DNA of 64,000 nt from Ferrovibrio terrae_A (GTDB lineage: Bacteria; Pseudomonadota; Alphaproteobacteria; Ferrovibrionales; Ferrovibrionaceae): contig NZ_CALSAN010000014.1 of NCBI RefSeq assembly GCF_943372915.1, forward strand, positions 1 to 64,000. The letters are read 5' to 3'. A model generated the notes under the pieces. It was not told the origin of the DNA, did no database searches, and saw only the letters and a program-made list of their open reading frames with translations. Each line of letters opens with the position of its first letter. Position 1 is the stretch's first letter. This document shows, piece by piece, positions 7,652-17,122 of this stretch. The translations under genes were made by a program, and so were the position numbers.

Positions 7652-9097
7652 TTACGGGAACAGGGCCTTGGCGGCGATGCCCGCCATGTTCAGCAGCGGC
7701 GCCGGCCAGATGAAGAACAGCATGGTGAACAGGCCGGTCACGGTCATCACCGCACCGAGTTCACCGCGCACCGGCTTGGCCAGCGGTTCGGCCGCCTCGT
7801 CGAAATACATCAGCTTGACGATGCGCAGGTAGTAATAGGCACCCACCACCGAGCTGAGCACGCCGATCACCGCCAGCGTATAGAGGCCGGCATTGATGGC
7901 GGCCATGAAGATGTAGAACTTGCCGAAGAAGCCGGCCAGCGGCGGCACACCGGCGAGCGAGAACATGAAGGCGGCCAGCAGCAGCGCCATGCCCGGATGG
8001 GTTTTGGCCAGACCGGCGAGATCGTTCACGCCCTCCACCATCTGGTCCTTCTGGCGCATGGCGAGGATGCAGGCAAAGGTGCCGACATTCATGGCCAGAT
8101 AGATCGCCAGATAGATCAGGATGCCGCGCACGCCTTCCTCGGTGCCCGAGGCCAGGCCGATCAGGGCATAGCCGACATGGCCGATGGAGGAATAGGCCAT
8201 CAGCCGCTTGATGTTGGTCTGCTCGATGGCGGCGAAGGCGCCCAGCAGCATGCTGAGCGCGCTGACCACGATGATGATCTGCTGCCAGTCATGGGCGATT
8301 TCGCCGAATGGCGTGAGGATGGCGCGCACGAACAGCGCCATGGCGGCGATCTTCGGCGCCACGGCGAAGAAGGCGGTCACCGGTGTCGGCGCGCCCTCAT
8401 AGACGTCGGGCGTCCACATATGGAAGGGCACGGCCGAGACCTTGAAGGCGAGACCTGCCGACAGGAACACGATGCCGACGATCAAGCCGATGGACGTATG
8501 CCCCTCGCCCGCCCCGGCCAGCGCCTTGGCGATCAGCGGGAAACTGGTCGAGCCGGCAAAGCCGTAGATCATCGAGGCGCCGTAGAGCAGCATGCCGGAC
8601 GACAGCGCGCCGAGCACGAAATACTTCAGGCCCGCCTCGGTGGCACGGCCGGAATCGCGCTTGAAGGCGGCCAGCACATACAGCGACAGCGACTGCAGTT
8701 CGAGGCCGAGATAGAGCGCGATCAGGTCGTTGGACGAGACCATCATCAGCATGCCGGTGGTGGCCAGCAGGATCAGCACCGGATATTCGAAACGCTCCAT
8801 GCGCTCGTAGCGGATATAACCGAGCGACAGCACGATGGCGAAAGCCGAGCCGAGCAGGATCAGCACCTTGGCGAAACGGCCGAAGCCATCGGCGATGAAC
8901 AGGCCGCCGAAGGTGATCTCGGTGGCGGCCGGCTGCATGACCACCAGCAGCACGGTGACGGCAAGCGCCGCCACGCTGAGCCAGGCGACCAGGCGGGTCG
9001 AGCCGTCGCCCTTGAAGACGCCGAGCATCAGCAGCGCCATGGCAGACAGCGCGAGCCAGAGTTCCGGATAGGCGGGCGCGAGGGCGGGCAGAGTCAC
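7652..9097 (-). CDS. nuoN: NADH-quinone oxidoreductase subunit N
   Basis: Antiporter-like proton-pumping subunit in the membrane arm of complex I. It has 481 residues with about 14 hydrophobic helices. The conserved glutamate is in YLGLELQSLSLYVL and the helix-7 lysine in AGLAFKVSAVPFHMW, followed by the PDVYEGAPTPV loop. It is the last nuo gene, 11 bases after nuoM and upstream of birA. Confidence 0.98.
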   Translation of the reverse strand: MTLPALAPAYPELWLALSAMALLMLGVFKGDGSTRLVAWLSVAALAVTVLLVVMQPAATEITFGGLFIADGFGRFAKVLILLGSAFAIVLSLGYIRYERMERFEYPVLILLATTGMLMMVSSNDLIALYLGLELQSLSLYVLAAFKRDSGRATEAGLKYFVLGALSSGMLLYGASMIYGFAGSTSFPLIAKALAGAGEGHTSIGLIVGIVFLSAGLAFKVSAVPFHMWTPDVYEGAPTPVTAFFAVAPKIAAMALFVRAILTPFGEIAHDWQQIIIVVSALSMLLGAFAAIEQTNIKRLMAYSSIGHVGYALIGLASGTEEGVRGILIYLAIYLAMNVGTFACILAMRQKDQMVEGVNDLAGLAKTHPGMALLLAAFMFSLAGVPPLAGFFGKFYIFMAAINAGLYTLAVIGVLSSVVGAYYYLRIVKLMYFDEAAEPLAKPVRGELGAVMTVTGLFTMLFFIWPAPLLNMAGIAAKALFP

Positions 9098-9108
9098 GGT
9101 CTAAACTC

Positions 9109-10623
9109 CTAACGGGCAGCGGTCGCGATCGCCTTGGCGGCGGCGAGCGCGGTCTGGTGCTGGTCGAGCAGATGCTTGACCGAGGCGGCCATGACGTCAA
9201 AGAACGGCGCGGGATAGATACCCATCCACAGCGTCATGATCACCAGCGGCGCGAAGATGGCGATCTCGCGCGGGGTGAGGTCGAGCATGGCCTTGAGGTC
9301 GGACTTGGTCAGTTCACCGAAGACCACGCGACGATAGAGATACAGCGCATAGGCCGCGGCGAAGATCACGCCCGAGGTGGCGATCAGCGCCACCCAGGTG
9401 TTGGCCTGGAAGGCACCGACCAGCGTGAGCAGCTCGCCGACGAAACCGCCGGTGCCCGGCAGGCCGACATTGGCCATGGTGAACAGCATGAAGACGGCCG
9501 CGTATTTCGGCATGTTGTTGGCCAGGCCGCCATAGCGCGCGATCTCGCGGGTATGCAGGCGGTCGTAGACGACGCCGACGCAGAGGAACAGAGCGCCGGA
9601 GACGATGCCGTGGCTCAGCATCTGGAAGATGGCGCCTTCGATGCCCTGGGTGTTGAAGGCGAAGATGCCCATGGTGACGAAGCCCATATGCGCCACCGAG
9701 GAATAGGCGATCAGCTTCTTCATGTCTTCCTGCACCAGCGCCACCAGCGAGGCATAGACGATGGCGACGACCGACAGGGTGAAGACGAAGGGCGCGAAGT
9801 ATTCCGAGGCAATCGGGAACATCGGCAGCGAAAAACGCAGGAAGCCGTAGCCGCCCATCTTCAGCAGCACGGCGGCCAGGATCACCGAGCCGGCGGTGGG
9901 CGCCTCCACGTGGGCATCGGGCAGCCAGGTATGCACCGGCCACATCGGCATCTTCACCGCAAAGGAGGCAAAGAAGGCGAGCCACAGCCAGGTCTGCGCT
10001 TGGCCTGAGAACAGCCCGGTCTTCATCAGGCTCGGGATGTCGGTCGTGCCGGCGATGAAATACATGTAGAGCAGCGCCAGCAGCAGCAGCACCGAGCCGA
10101 GCAGCGTGTAGAGGAAGAACTTGAAGCTGGCATAGATGCGGCGCTTGCCGCCCCAGATACCGATGATCAGGAACATCGGGATCAGGCCGGCTTCGAACAT
10201 CAGGTAGAACAGCACCAGATCCAGCGCGCAGAACACGCCGATCATCAGGGTTTCCATGACCAGGAAGGCGATCATGTATTCCTTGACGCGATGCTCGATG
10301 GCCTCCCAGCTGGCCAGGATGCAGAACGGCATCAGGAAGGTGGTGAGGATGACGAACAGCATGGAAATGCCGTCGACACCCATATGGTAGTTGATGCCGG
10401 CGCCGATCCACTGGTGCTTTTCAACGAACTGGAAGGCCGCCGTGCTGTTGTCGAAATTCAGCCAGATCAGCAGCGAGACGGCAAAGGTGATCGTGGTGGT
10501 CCACAGCGCCACCGAACGGGCGTTGCGGGCCACGATCTCCTCTGGCCCGCGCGCCAGGAAAATGAAGGCGGCGCCGACCAGCGGCAGGAAGGTGACGATC
10601 GACAGCAAGGGCATGCTCGACAT
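9109..10623 (-). CDS. nuoM: NADH-quinone oxidoreductase subunit M
   Basis: Second antiporter-like subunit of the membrane arm. It has 504 residues from the ATG at 10623 (MSSMPLLSIVTFLPLVG); an ATG at 10614 is an alternative. The essential glutamate lies in MFEAGLIPMFLIIGIWG and the channel lysine in FAVKMPMWPVHTWLPDAH. It starts 4 bases after the nuoL stop, so translation is probably coupled. Confidence 0.97.
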   Translation of the reverse strand: MSSMPLLSIVTFLPLVGAAFIFLARGPEEIVARNARSVALWTTTITFAVSLLIWLNFDNSTAAFQFVEKHQWIGAGINYHMGVDGISMLFVILTTFLMPFCILASWEAIEHRVKEYMIAFLVMETLMIGVFCALDLVLFYLMFEAGLIPMFLIIGIWGGKRRIYASFKFFLYTLLGSVLLLLALLYMYFIAGTTDIPSLMKTGLFSGQAQTWLWLAFFASFAVKMPMWPVHTWLPDAHVEAPTAGSVILAAVLLKMGGYGFLRFSLPMFPIASEYFAPFVFTLSVVAIVYASLVALVQEDMKKLIAYSSVAHMGFVTMGIFAFNTQGIEGAIFQMLSHGIVSGALFLCVGVVYDRLHTREIARYGGLANNMPKYAAVFMLFTMANVGLPGTGGFVGELLTLVGAFQANTWVALIATSGVIFAAAYALYLYRRVVFGELTKSDLKAMLDLTPREIAIFAPLVIMTLWMGIYPAPFFDVMAASVKHLLDQHQTALAAAKAIATAAR

Positions 10624-10627
10624 CGGA

Positions 10628-12562
10628 TTAGTGCCCCATCGCACTGAAGAAATAGGTCACCAGCGCCGCCACGCCGATCAGCATGGCAAAGGCATAGTGA
10701 TAGACATAGCCGGTCTGCAGGATGCTGGCGCGTTTGGCCAGCCGGATCACGGTGGCGGCAAAGCCATCGGGGCCCAGCCCATCGATGATCTTGCCATCGC
10801 CGCCCTTCCACAGCACCTGGCCGAGCCAGAAGGCCGGGCGCACGAAGATGCGGTCATACAGCTCGTCGAAATACCACTTGTTGAGCAGGAAATTGTACAG
10901 CAGCGGCTGCTGGGCGGCGGCGCGATGCGGCAGGCCGGTATCGCGGATATAGGCGATCCAGGCGATGAAGATGCCGATGATGCCGACGATGATCGGTCCG
11001 ACCTTGACCAGGAAGGGCACGTTATGCGCCTCGTCCATCGCCTTGTGGGTGTCGAGGATCAGGATCGAGCTGCCCCAGAAGTCTTTCCAGTGATGGCCGA
11101 TGAAACCGTCGTGGAAGGCGAAGCCGGCAAAGACCGCGCCGATCGCCAGCACGAAGAGCGGCGCCAGCATGATCATCGGGCTTTCATGCACGTGTTCCAT
11201 CACGTGATGGTCGGCCCGCGGCTTGCCATGGAAGGTCATGAACAGCAGGCGCCAGGAGTAGAAGGCGGTCAGGATCGCCGCCGCCATACCCATGATATAG
11301 GCATACTGCCCGACCCCGCCGGCGGCATAGGCCACTTCGAGGATCATGTCCTTGGAATAATAGCCGGCAAAGATCGGGAAGCCGGCCAGCGCGAGGCTGC
11401 CGATCCACATCATCACATAGGTGACCTTGATGTGTTTCCACAACCCGCCCATGCGGCGCATGTCCTGCTCGCCATCAACGGCATGGATCACCGAGCCGGC
11501 ACCGAGGAACAGCAGCGCCTTGAAGAAGGCATGGGTGAAGAGATGGAAGATCGCGGCCGGATAGGCCGAGACGCCAAGCGCGAAGAACATGTAGCCGAGC
11601 TGCGAGCAGGTCGAATAGGCGATCACGCGCTTGATGTCGTTCTGTGCCAGGCCGACGGTGGCGGCGAAGAAGGCGGTGCTGGCGCCGACCACGGCGACGA
11701 TGGCGAGCGTATCGGGCGCGTATTCAAACAGCGGCGAGCAGCGCGCCACCATGAAGACACCGGCGGTGACCATGGTCGCGGCATGGATCAGCGCCGACAC
11801 CGGCGTCGGGCCTTCCATCGCATCCGGCAGCCAGGTGTGCAGGCCGAGCTGGGCCGACTTGCCCATGGCGCCGAGGAACAGCAGGAAGGTGGCGACGGTG
11901 AGGATATCCCAGTCCTTCCAGAGGAAATGGAAGGTCTTGCCGGCCAGCGCCGGGGCGGCACCGAACACGGCGTCGAAATTCACCGAGTTGGTGGCGAGGA
12001 ACAGCGCCATGATGCCGAGCGCGAAGCCGAAATCGCCGACGCGGTTGACCACGAAGGCCTTGATGGCCGCCGCATTGGCGGTCGGCTTGTGATACCAGAA
12101 ACCGATCAGCAGATAGGAAGCCAGGCCGACGCCTTCCCAGCCCATATAGAGCTGCACGAAGTTGTCTGCCGTGATCAGCATCAGCATGGCGAAGGTGAAC
12201 AGCGACAGGTAGGCGAAGAAGCGCGGGCGATGCGGATCGTGGCTCATATAGCCGACGCTGTAGACATGCACCACGGCCGAGACGGTGTTGACCACCACCA
12301 GCATGACGGCGGTGAGCTGGTCGATCTTCAGCGCCCAGTCGACGCTGAAGCTGCCGGAGTCGATCCAGTCGAGCACCTTGACGGTGACGACCATGCCCTT
12401 GGAGATCACCAGGTAGAAGGCGACCCAGGACAGAATGGCGGAAATGATCACCGCCACGCAGGTCACGGCCATGGAGGCCGCATCGCCGATGCGACGGCCG
12501 AACAGGCCGGCAATGATGGCAGCCAGCAGCGGCAGGAAAACGATCAGATGGTACATCGTCAT
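10628..12562 (-). CDS. nuoL: NADH-quinone oxidoreductase subunit L
   Basis: Distal proton-pumping subunit of complex I, 644 residues, the longest of the three antiporter-like subunits because of the C-terminal lateral amphipathic helix and its anchor (from about residue 500). Conserved features are the glutamate in YMGWEGVGLASYLLIG and the LGAMGKSAQLGLHTWLPDAM block with the channel lysine. It begins 7 bases after nuoK. Confidence 0.98.
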   Translation of the reverse strand: MTMYHLIVFLPLLAAIIAGLFGRRIGDAASMAVTCVAVIISAILSWVAFYLVISKGMVVTVKVLDWIDSGSFSVDWALKIDQLTAVMLVVVNTVSAVVHVYSVGYMSHDPHRPRFFAYLSLFTFAMLMLITADNFVQLYMGWEGVGLASYLLIGFWYHKPTANAAAIKAFVVNRVGDFGFALGIMALFLATNSVNFDAVFGAAPALAGKTFHFLWKDWDILTVATFLLFLGAMGKSAQLGLHTWLPDAMEGPTPVSALIHAATMVTAGVFMVARCSPLFEYAPDTLAIVAVVGASTAFFAATVGLAQNDIKRVIAYSTCSQLGYMFFALGVSAYPAAIFHLFTHAFFKALLFLGAGSVIHAVDGEQDMRRMGGLWKHIKVTYVMMWIGSLALAGFPIFAGYYSKDMILEVAYAAGGVGQYAYIMGMAAAILTAFYSWRLLFMTFHGKPRADHHVMEHVHESPMIMLAPLFVLAIGAVFAGFAFHDGFIGHHWKDFWGSSILILDTHKAMDEAHNVPFLVKVGPIIVGIIGIFIAWIAYIRDTGLPHRAAAQQPLLYNFLLNKWYFDELYDRIFVRPAFWLGQVLWKGGDGKIIDGLGPDGFAATVIRLAKRASILQTGYVYHYAFAMLIGVAALVTYFFSAMGH

Positions 12563-12569
12563 CGCCGCC

Positions 12570-12878
12570 TCAGCCCTTCATCATATTGATGTCTTCAACC
12601 GCGATGGTGCCGCGGTTGCGGAAATAGACCACCAGGATCGCCAGGCCGATGGCGGCCTCGCCGGCGGCAACGGTCAGCACGAACAGCGCAAACACCTGCC
12701 CGACCAGATCGTTCAGGTGGGTGGAAAACGCCACCAGGTTGATGTTGACGGCGAGCAGCATCAGCTCGACCGACATCAGGATGACGATGACGTTCTTGCG
12801 GTTCAGGAAGATGCCGACGATCCCGAGCGTGAACAGGATCGCGGCAACCGTGAGATAGTGTCCAAGGCCGATGGTCAT
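12570..12878 (-). CDS. nuoK: NADH-quinone oxidoreductase subunit K
   Basis: Small MrpC-like membrane subunit, 102 residues, three transmembrane helices. The two conserved buried glutamates needed for proton translocation are seen in SVELMLLAVNINLV (helix 2) and in AAGEAAIGLAILVV (helix 3). It starts 2 bases after the nuoJ stop. Confidence 0.98.
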   Translation of the reverse strand: MTIGLGHYLTVAAILFTLGIVGIFLNRKNVIVILMSVELMLLAVNINLVAFSTHLNDLVGQVFALFVLTVAAGEAAIGLAILVVYFRNRGTIAVEDINMMKG

Positions 12879-12880
12879 GG

Positions 12881-13495
12881 TCAGATACCCTTCCCCGTCT
12901 CGACCTTCTTGATCTCCACCGCGTCTTCACGCGGGCGATTGACCTGCTCGGAGATGCTCTGGCGCTTCACGCCGGGGCGCGAACGGAGCGTCAGCACGAT
13001 GGCGCCGATCATGGCAACCAGCAGGATCAGGCCTGCGCCCTGGAACAGGTAGATGTATTTCGTGTAGATCACCGCACCCAGCGCATGCGTGTTGGTGGTC
13101 TGGGCCAGCGGCGGGATCGGATCGGTGCCGGCCGACAGCGCCGCCGGCGTCAGCACCCAGCCGCCCAGCACCAGCGCCAGTTCAACCAGCAGGATCAGGC
13201 CGATCACGCCGCCGATCGGCAGATACTGCAGAAAGCCCTGGCGCAGCTCGACGAAGTTGATGTCGAGCATCATGACAACGAACAGGAACAGCACGGCGAC
13301 GGCGCCGACATAGACGATCACCAGGATCATGCCGAGGAACTCGGCGCCCATCAGCACGAACAGTCCGGCCGCATTGAAGAAGGCCAGGATCAGGAACAGC
13401 ACGCTGTGCACCGGGTTACGCGAGGCAATCACCATGAAGCCGGAGGCCACGGTGATGGCTGCGAACAGATAGAAGGCCAGAGCCTGGATAATCAT
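12881..13495 (-). CDS. nuoJ: NADH-quinone oxidoreductase subunit J
   Basis: Membrane subunit of complex I with five predicted helices, 204 residues. The third helix carries the conserved block VIVYVGAVAVLFLFVVMML, which includes the pi-bulge tyrosine and glycines. The C-terminal 35 residues are polar and cytoplasmic. It lies between nuoI and nuoK. Confidence 0.97.
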   Translation of the reverse strand: MIIQALAFYLFAAITVASGFMVIASRNPVHSVLFLILAFFNAAGLFVLMGAEFLGMILVIVYVGAVAVLFLFVVMMLDINFVELRQGFLQYLPIGGVIGLILLVELALVLGGWVLTPAALSAGTDPIPPLAQTTNTHALGAVIYTKYIYLFQGAGLILLVAMIGAIVLTLRSRPGVKRQSISEQVNRPREDAVEIKKVETGKGI

Positions 13496-13521
13496 CGTCT
13501 ACCCCCTCGCCTGCGGCGCGC

Positions 13522-14010
13522 TCAACGGTACGGCGCGTCCGCGGCGATGTTCCGCGAAATCTCGTATTCCCAGCGCTCGCCGTTGGCGAGCAGCTTGGCC
13601 TTGTCATAGAACAGCTCTTCACGCGTCTCGGTGGCGAATTCGAAATTCGGCCCCTCGACAATGGCATCGACCGGGCAGGCTTCCTGGCAGAAGCCGCAGT
13701 AGATGCACTTGGTCATGTCGATGTCGTAGCGCGTGGTGCGGCGCGAACCGTCATCGCGCGGCTCGGCCTCGATGGTGATGGCCTGAGCCGGGCAGATCGC
13801 CTCGCAGAGCTTGCAGGCGATGCAGCGCTCTTCGCCATTGGCGTAGCGGCGCAGCGCATGCTCGCCGCGGAAGCGCGGGCCGAGCGGGCCCTTTTCATAG
13901 GGATAGTTCACGGTGGCGCGCGGCTTGAACATGTAGGAGAAGGTCAGGCCGAGGCCCTTGACCACTTCCCAGAGGAAGAGTGCACGCGCGCCGCGATCGA
14001 GCAAAGCCAT
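13522..14010 (-). CDS. nuoI: NADH-quinone oxidoreductase subunit I (2x[4Fe-4S])
   Basis: Electron-transfer subunit carrying clusters N6a and N6b between NuoG and NuoB. The 162-residue protein has two ferredoxin-type motifs: CIACKLCEAICPAQAI and CIYCGFCQEACPVDAI. An amphipathic N-terminal segment (residues 15-30) packs on the membrane arm. It starts 3 bases after the nuoH stop. Confidence 0.98.
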   Translation of the reverse strand: MALLDRGARALFLWEVVKGLGLTFSYMFKPRATVNYPYEKGPLGPRFRGEHALRRYANGEERCIACKLCEAICPAQAITIEAEPRDDGSRRTTRYDIDMTKCIYCGFCQEACPVDAIVEGPNFEFATETREELFYDKAKLLANGERWEYEISRNIAADAPYR

Positions 14011-14013
14011 GGC

Positions 14014-15045
14014 CTAGACCCCTTTCGGCAGCAGATCGAAGGCGAGCAGAACGCCAGCGGTCAGCACCACCCAGAACAGAGAGAACGGCAGGAACACCTT
14101 CCAGCCCAGACGCATCAGCTGGTCGTAGCGATAGCGCGGCACGGTGGCGCGCACCCAGATGAAGACGAACAGCAGCACGAAGATCTTCAGGCAGAACCAG
14201 ACGATGCCCGGAATCCAGTTGAACGGCGCGATGTCGAGCGGCGGCAGCCAGCCGCCCAGGAACAGGATCGTGGTCATACCCGACATCAGGATCATGTTGG
14301 CGTATTCGCCGAGGAAGAACAGCGCAAAGGCCATCGACGAATATTCGACCTGATAGCCGGCGACCAGTTCGGCCTCAGCTTCCGGCAGATCGAAGGGATG
14401 CCGGTTGGTCTCGGCCAGGGCCGAGATGAAGAAGACGATGAACATCGGGAACAGCGGGATGGCGAACCACACTGTCTTCTGGGCCTGCACGATGGCGCTG
14501 AGGTTCAGCGAGCCGACGCAGAGCAGCACCGAGATGATGACAAAGCCCATCGAGACTTCGTAGGACACCATCTGCGCCGAGGAGCGCAGCGCGCCGAGGA
14601 AGGCGTAGCGCGAATTCGACGACCAGCCGGCGATGATAATGCCGTAGACGCCGAGCGAGGAAATCGCAAAGAGATACAGCACGCCGACATTGATGTTGGC
14701 AATCACCAGTCCCTCGCCCACCGGGATCACCGCCCAGGCGATCAGCGCCAGGATGAAAGTGATGCAGGGCGCGGCGATGAACAGGAACTTGTTCGCGCCC
14801 GACGGGATGATGGTTTCCTTGAAGATCAGCTTGGCCGCATCGGCAAACGGCTGCAGCAGGCCGAAGGGCCCGACCACGTTGGGGCCCATGCGCAGCGACA
14901 TTGCCGCCAGCACCTTGCGCTCCATCAGAGTCAGATAGGCGACCGCGATCAGCAGCGGCACCGTCAGCATCAGGATGTGGACGAGGATCAGGCCGCCCGG
15001 GAAGACGTAGCCGGTCCAGAGTGTTTGCCAGAGCGACTCAGTCAT
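14014..15045 (-). CDS. nuoH: NADH-quinone oxidoreductase subunit H
   Basis: Membrane subunit that forms the quinone-binding chamber with NuoB and NuoD. It has 343 residues and about eight helices. Conserved loops are ERKVLAAMSLRMGPNVVG, GWSSNSRYAFLGALRSSAQ and ETNRHPFDLPEAEAELVAGY, the last with the acidic cluster at the quinone cavity. Its start overlaps the end of nuoG by 8 bases. Confidence 0.98.
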   Translation of the reverse strand: MTESLWQTLWTGYVFPGGLILVHILMLTVPLLIAVAYLTLMERKVLAAMSLRMGPNVVGPFGLLQPFADAAKLIFKETIIPSGANKFLFIAAPCITFILALIAWAVIPVGEGLVIANINVGVLYLFAISSLGVYGIIIAGWSSNSRYAFLGALRSSAQMVSYEVSMGFVIISVLLCVGSLNLSAIVQAQKTVWFAIPLFPMFIVFFISALAETNRHPFDLPEAEAELVAGYQVEYSSMAFALFFLGEYANMILMSGMTTILFLGGWLPPLDIAPFNWIPGIVWFCLKIFVLLFVFIWVRATVPRYRYDQLMRLGWKVFLPFSLFWVVLTAGVLLAFDLLPKGV

Positions 15046-17104
15046 GGGTACCCGTCTTCGGCTGCGTGATGCCGCGTGCGATGGCGGAGCATTCGGCCAT
15101 GGTGGCGGAGGCCCGCGCGATCGGATTGGTCAGGTAGAAATCGGCCACCGCCGACACGAAGGGCACATCGCTGACGGCACCGGCAGTGCCGAAGGCGCCC
15201 CAGGCGGCCGGCGTCAGCTTGTCGACGGCCGAGAAATGCGGCGCCAGCTGCAGCATGCGCCGGCGCAGCATGCCGAGATTGTCATAGGCCAGCTTGTGGC
15301 CCAGCGGCTCGGACAGTGCGCGGATGATCGACCAGTCCTCGCGGGCATCACCCGGCGGTGCCGCGGCGCGACGGCCGAGCTGCACGCGCCCCTCGGTGTT
15401 CACCCAGGTGGCGTCCTTCTCGACATAGGCCGCGCCCGGCAGGATCACATCGGCGCGCTTCGCACCGGCATCGCCGTGGCTGCCCTGATAGATCACGAAG
15501 GCGGAACCGAGCTTCGTCGTGTCGATCTCGTCGGCGCCAAGCAGATAGACCGCTTTGACCTCACCGGCCTGCGCAGCGGCCAGAATGCCCGCAACGTCCT
15601 TGCCGCCCTGCCCGGGAACGAAGCCCAGATCGAGCGCGCCGACACGGGCGGCAGCGGTGTGCAGCATGTTGAAGCCGTTCCAGCCATCCTTGACCAGACC
15701 GAGCGTGTCAGCCGCCAGTTTGGCCAGCGCCAGCACGGCGGCACCGTCGGCACGGGCAATCGCGCCCTGGCCGAGAATGATCATCGGCTTCTGCGCGCCC
15801 TTCAGAACTTCGGCAAAGGCATGGCGGCCTTCGGCGATATCCTTCAGGGTCGCAGGGCCGGCGCCGAGATAGTCATACTTGTAAGTGAGCTGCGGCTGCT
15901 CGCTGCTGATCAGCGCGATCTTCACCTTGCCGGTGAGCGAGCGCTTGCGGATACGGGCATTGATCAGGGCGGCTTCGCGGCGCGGATTGCTGCCGACGAT
16001 CAGGATCGCATCGGCCTCTTCGATGCCGGCAATGCCGCTGTTGAAGATATAGCCGGCGCGGGTCGACGCATCGATCTTCGCGCCATCCTGGCGGCAATCG
16101 AGATTGGGCGAGCCCAGCTTCTCCATCAGGTCTTTCAGCGCCGTGACGCTTTCGGCGCAGGCGAGATCGCCGGCGATGGCGGCGATCTGGCTGCCCTGCA
16201 GGCCCTTCAGGCCGGCGGCAACGGCAGCGAAGGCCTCGTTCCAGGTGGCTTCCTGCAGCTTGCCGTTCTTGCGGACATAGGGGCGGTCGAGGCGGCGGGT
16301 CTTGAGGCCGTCATAGGCGAAGCGGCTTTTGTCCGACAGCCATTCCTCGTTGACGTCTTCGTTCACGCGCGGCAGCACGCGCATCACTTCGCGGCCGCGC
16401 ACATCGACGCGGATATTGGCGCCAACCGCATCCATCGCATCGATGGTCTCGGTCTTGCGCAATTCCCAGGCCCGCGCCGTGAAGGCATAGGGCTTGGAGG
16501 TGAGCGCACCCACCGGGCAGAGATCGATCACGTTGCCGGACAGCTCCGACGTCATCGCCTGCTCGAGATAGGTGGTGATCTGCATGTCTTCGCCGCGGCC
16601 GATGGCGCCGAGTTCCGGCACGCCGGCCACTTCCTGCGCAAAGCGCACGCAGCGGGTGCAATGGATGCAGCGGGTCATCACCGTCTCGACCAGCGGACCC
16701 ATATACTTGTCGTTCACCGCGCGCTTGTTCTCGTCGTAACGCGAGGCGCCCTTGCCGTAGCCCATCGACTGGTCCTGCAGGTCGCATTCGCCACCCTGGT
16801 CGCAGATCGGGCAATCCAGCGGATGGTTGATCAGCAGGAATTCCATCACGCCTTCGCGGGCCTTCTTGACCATCGGCGTGTCGGTCTTGATCACCATGTT
16901 GTCGGCGGCCGGCATGGCGCAGGAAGCAATCGGCTTCGGCGCCTTCTCCTGCTCGACCAGGCACATGCGGCAGTTGCCGGCGATGGTGAGGCGCTCGTGG
17001 TAGCAGAAGCGCGGGATTTCCTTGCCGGCAAGCTCGCAGGCCTGCAGCACGGTGGTGCCCGGCTCGACCGTTACCTGAATGCCGTCGATGGTCAACGTGG
17101 GCAT
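15038..17104 (-). CDS. nuoG: NADH-quinone oxidoreductase subunit G
   Basis: Large peripheral-arm subunit, 688 residues. N-terminal iron-sulfur domain: [2Fe-2S] ligands in CYHERLTIAGNCRMCLVE, the HPLDCPICDQGGECDLQD block for N5 (His plus Cys ligands), and RCIHCTRCVRF with CPVGALTSKP for the N4-type [4Fe-4S]. The remaining 450 residues are a molybdopterin-oxidoreductase-like fold that is not catalytic in complex I. It starts 18 bases after nuoF. Confidence 0.98.
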   Translation of the reverse strand: MPTLTIDGIQVTVEPGTTVLQACELAGKEIPRFCYHERLTIAGNCRMCLVEQEKAPKPIASCAMPAADNMVIKTDTPMVKKAREGVMEFLLINHPLDCPICDQGGECDLQDQSMGYGKGASRYDENKRAVNDKYMGPLVETVMTRCIHCTRCVRFAQEVAGVPELGAIGRGEDMQITTYLEQAMTSELSGNVIDLCPVGALTSKPYAFTARAWELRKTETIDAMDAVGANIRVDVRGREVMRVLPRVNEDVNEEWLSDKSRFAYDGLKTRRLDRPYVRKNGKLQEATWNEAFAAVAAGLKGLQGSQIAAIAGDLACAESVTALKDLMEKLGSPNLDCRQDGAKIDASTRAGYIFNSGIAGIEEADAILIVGSNPRREAALINARIRKRSLTGKVKIALISSEQPQLTYKYDYLGAGPATLKDIAEGRHAFAEVLKGAQKPMIILGQGAIARADGAAVLALAKLAADTLGLVKDGWNGFNMLHTAAARVGALDLGFVPGQGGKDVAGILAAAQAGEVKAVYLLGADEIDTTKLGSAFVIYQGSHGDAGAKRADVILPGAAYVEKDATWVNTEGRVQLGRRAAAPPGDAREDWSIIRALSEPLGHKLAYDNLGMLRRRMLQLAPHFSAVDKLTPAAWGAFGTAGAVSDVPFVSAVADFYLTNPIARASATMAECSAIARGITQPKTGTHD

Positions 17105-17122
17105 TGCTTCGCCTTCCCCCGC

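Noticed and set aside
6317..9112. A 931-codon plus-strand open frame opposite coaX, birA and nuoN
   Set aside because: Same antisense-shadow composition, no ribosome-binding site, fully overlaps three firmly identified genes.
10391..12589. A 732-codon plus-strand open frame opposite nuoL and part of nuoM
   Set aside because: Shadow of nuoL; low-complexity charged product with no recognisable motif.
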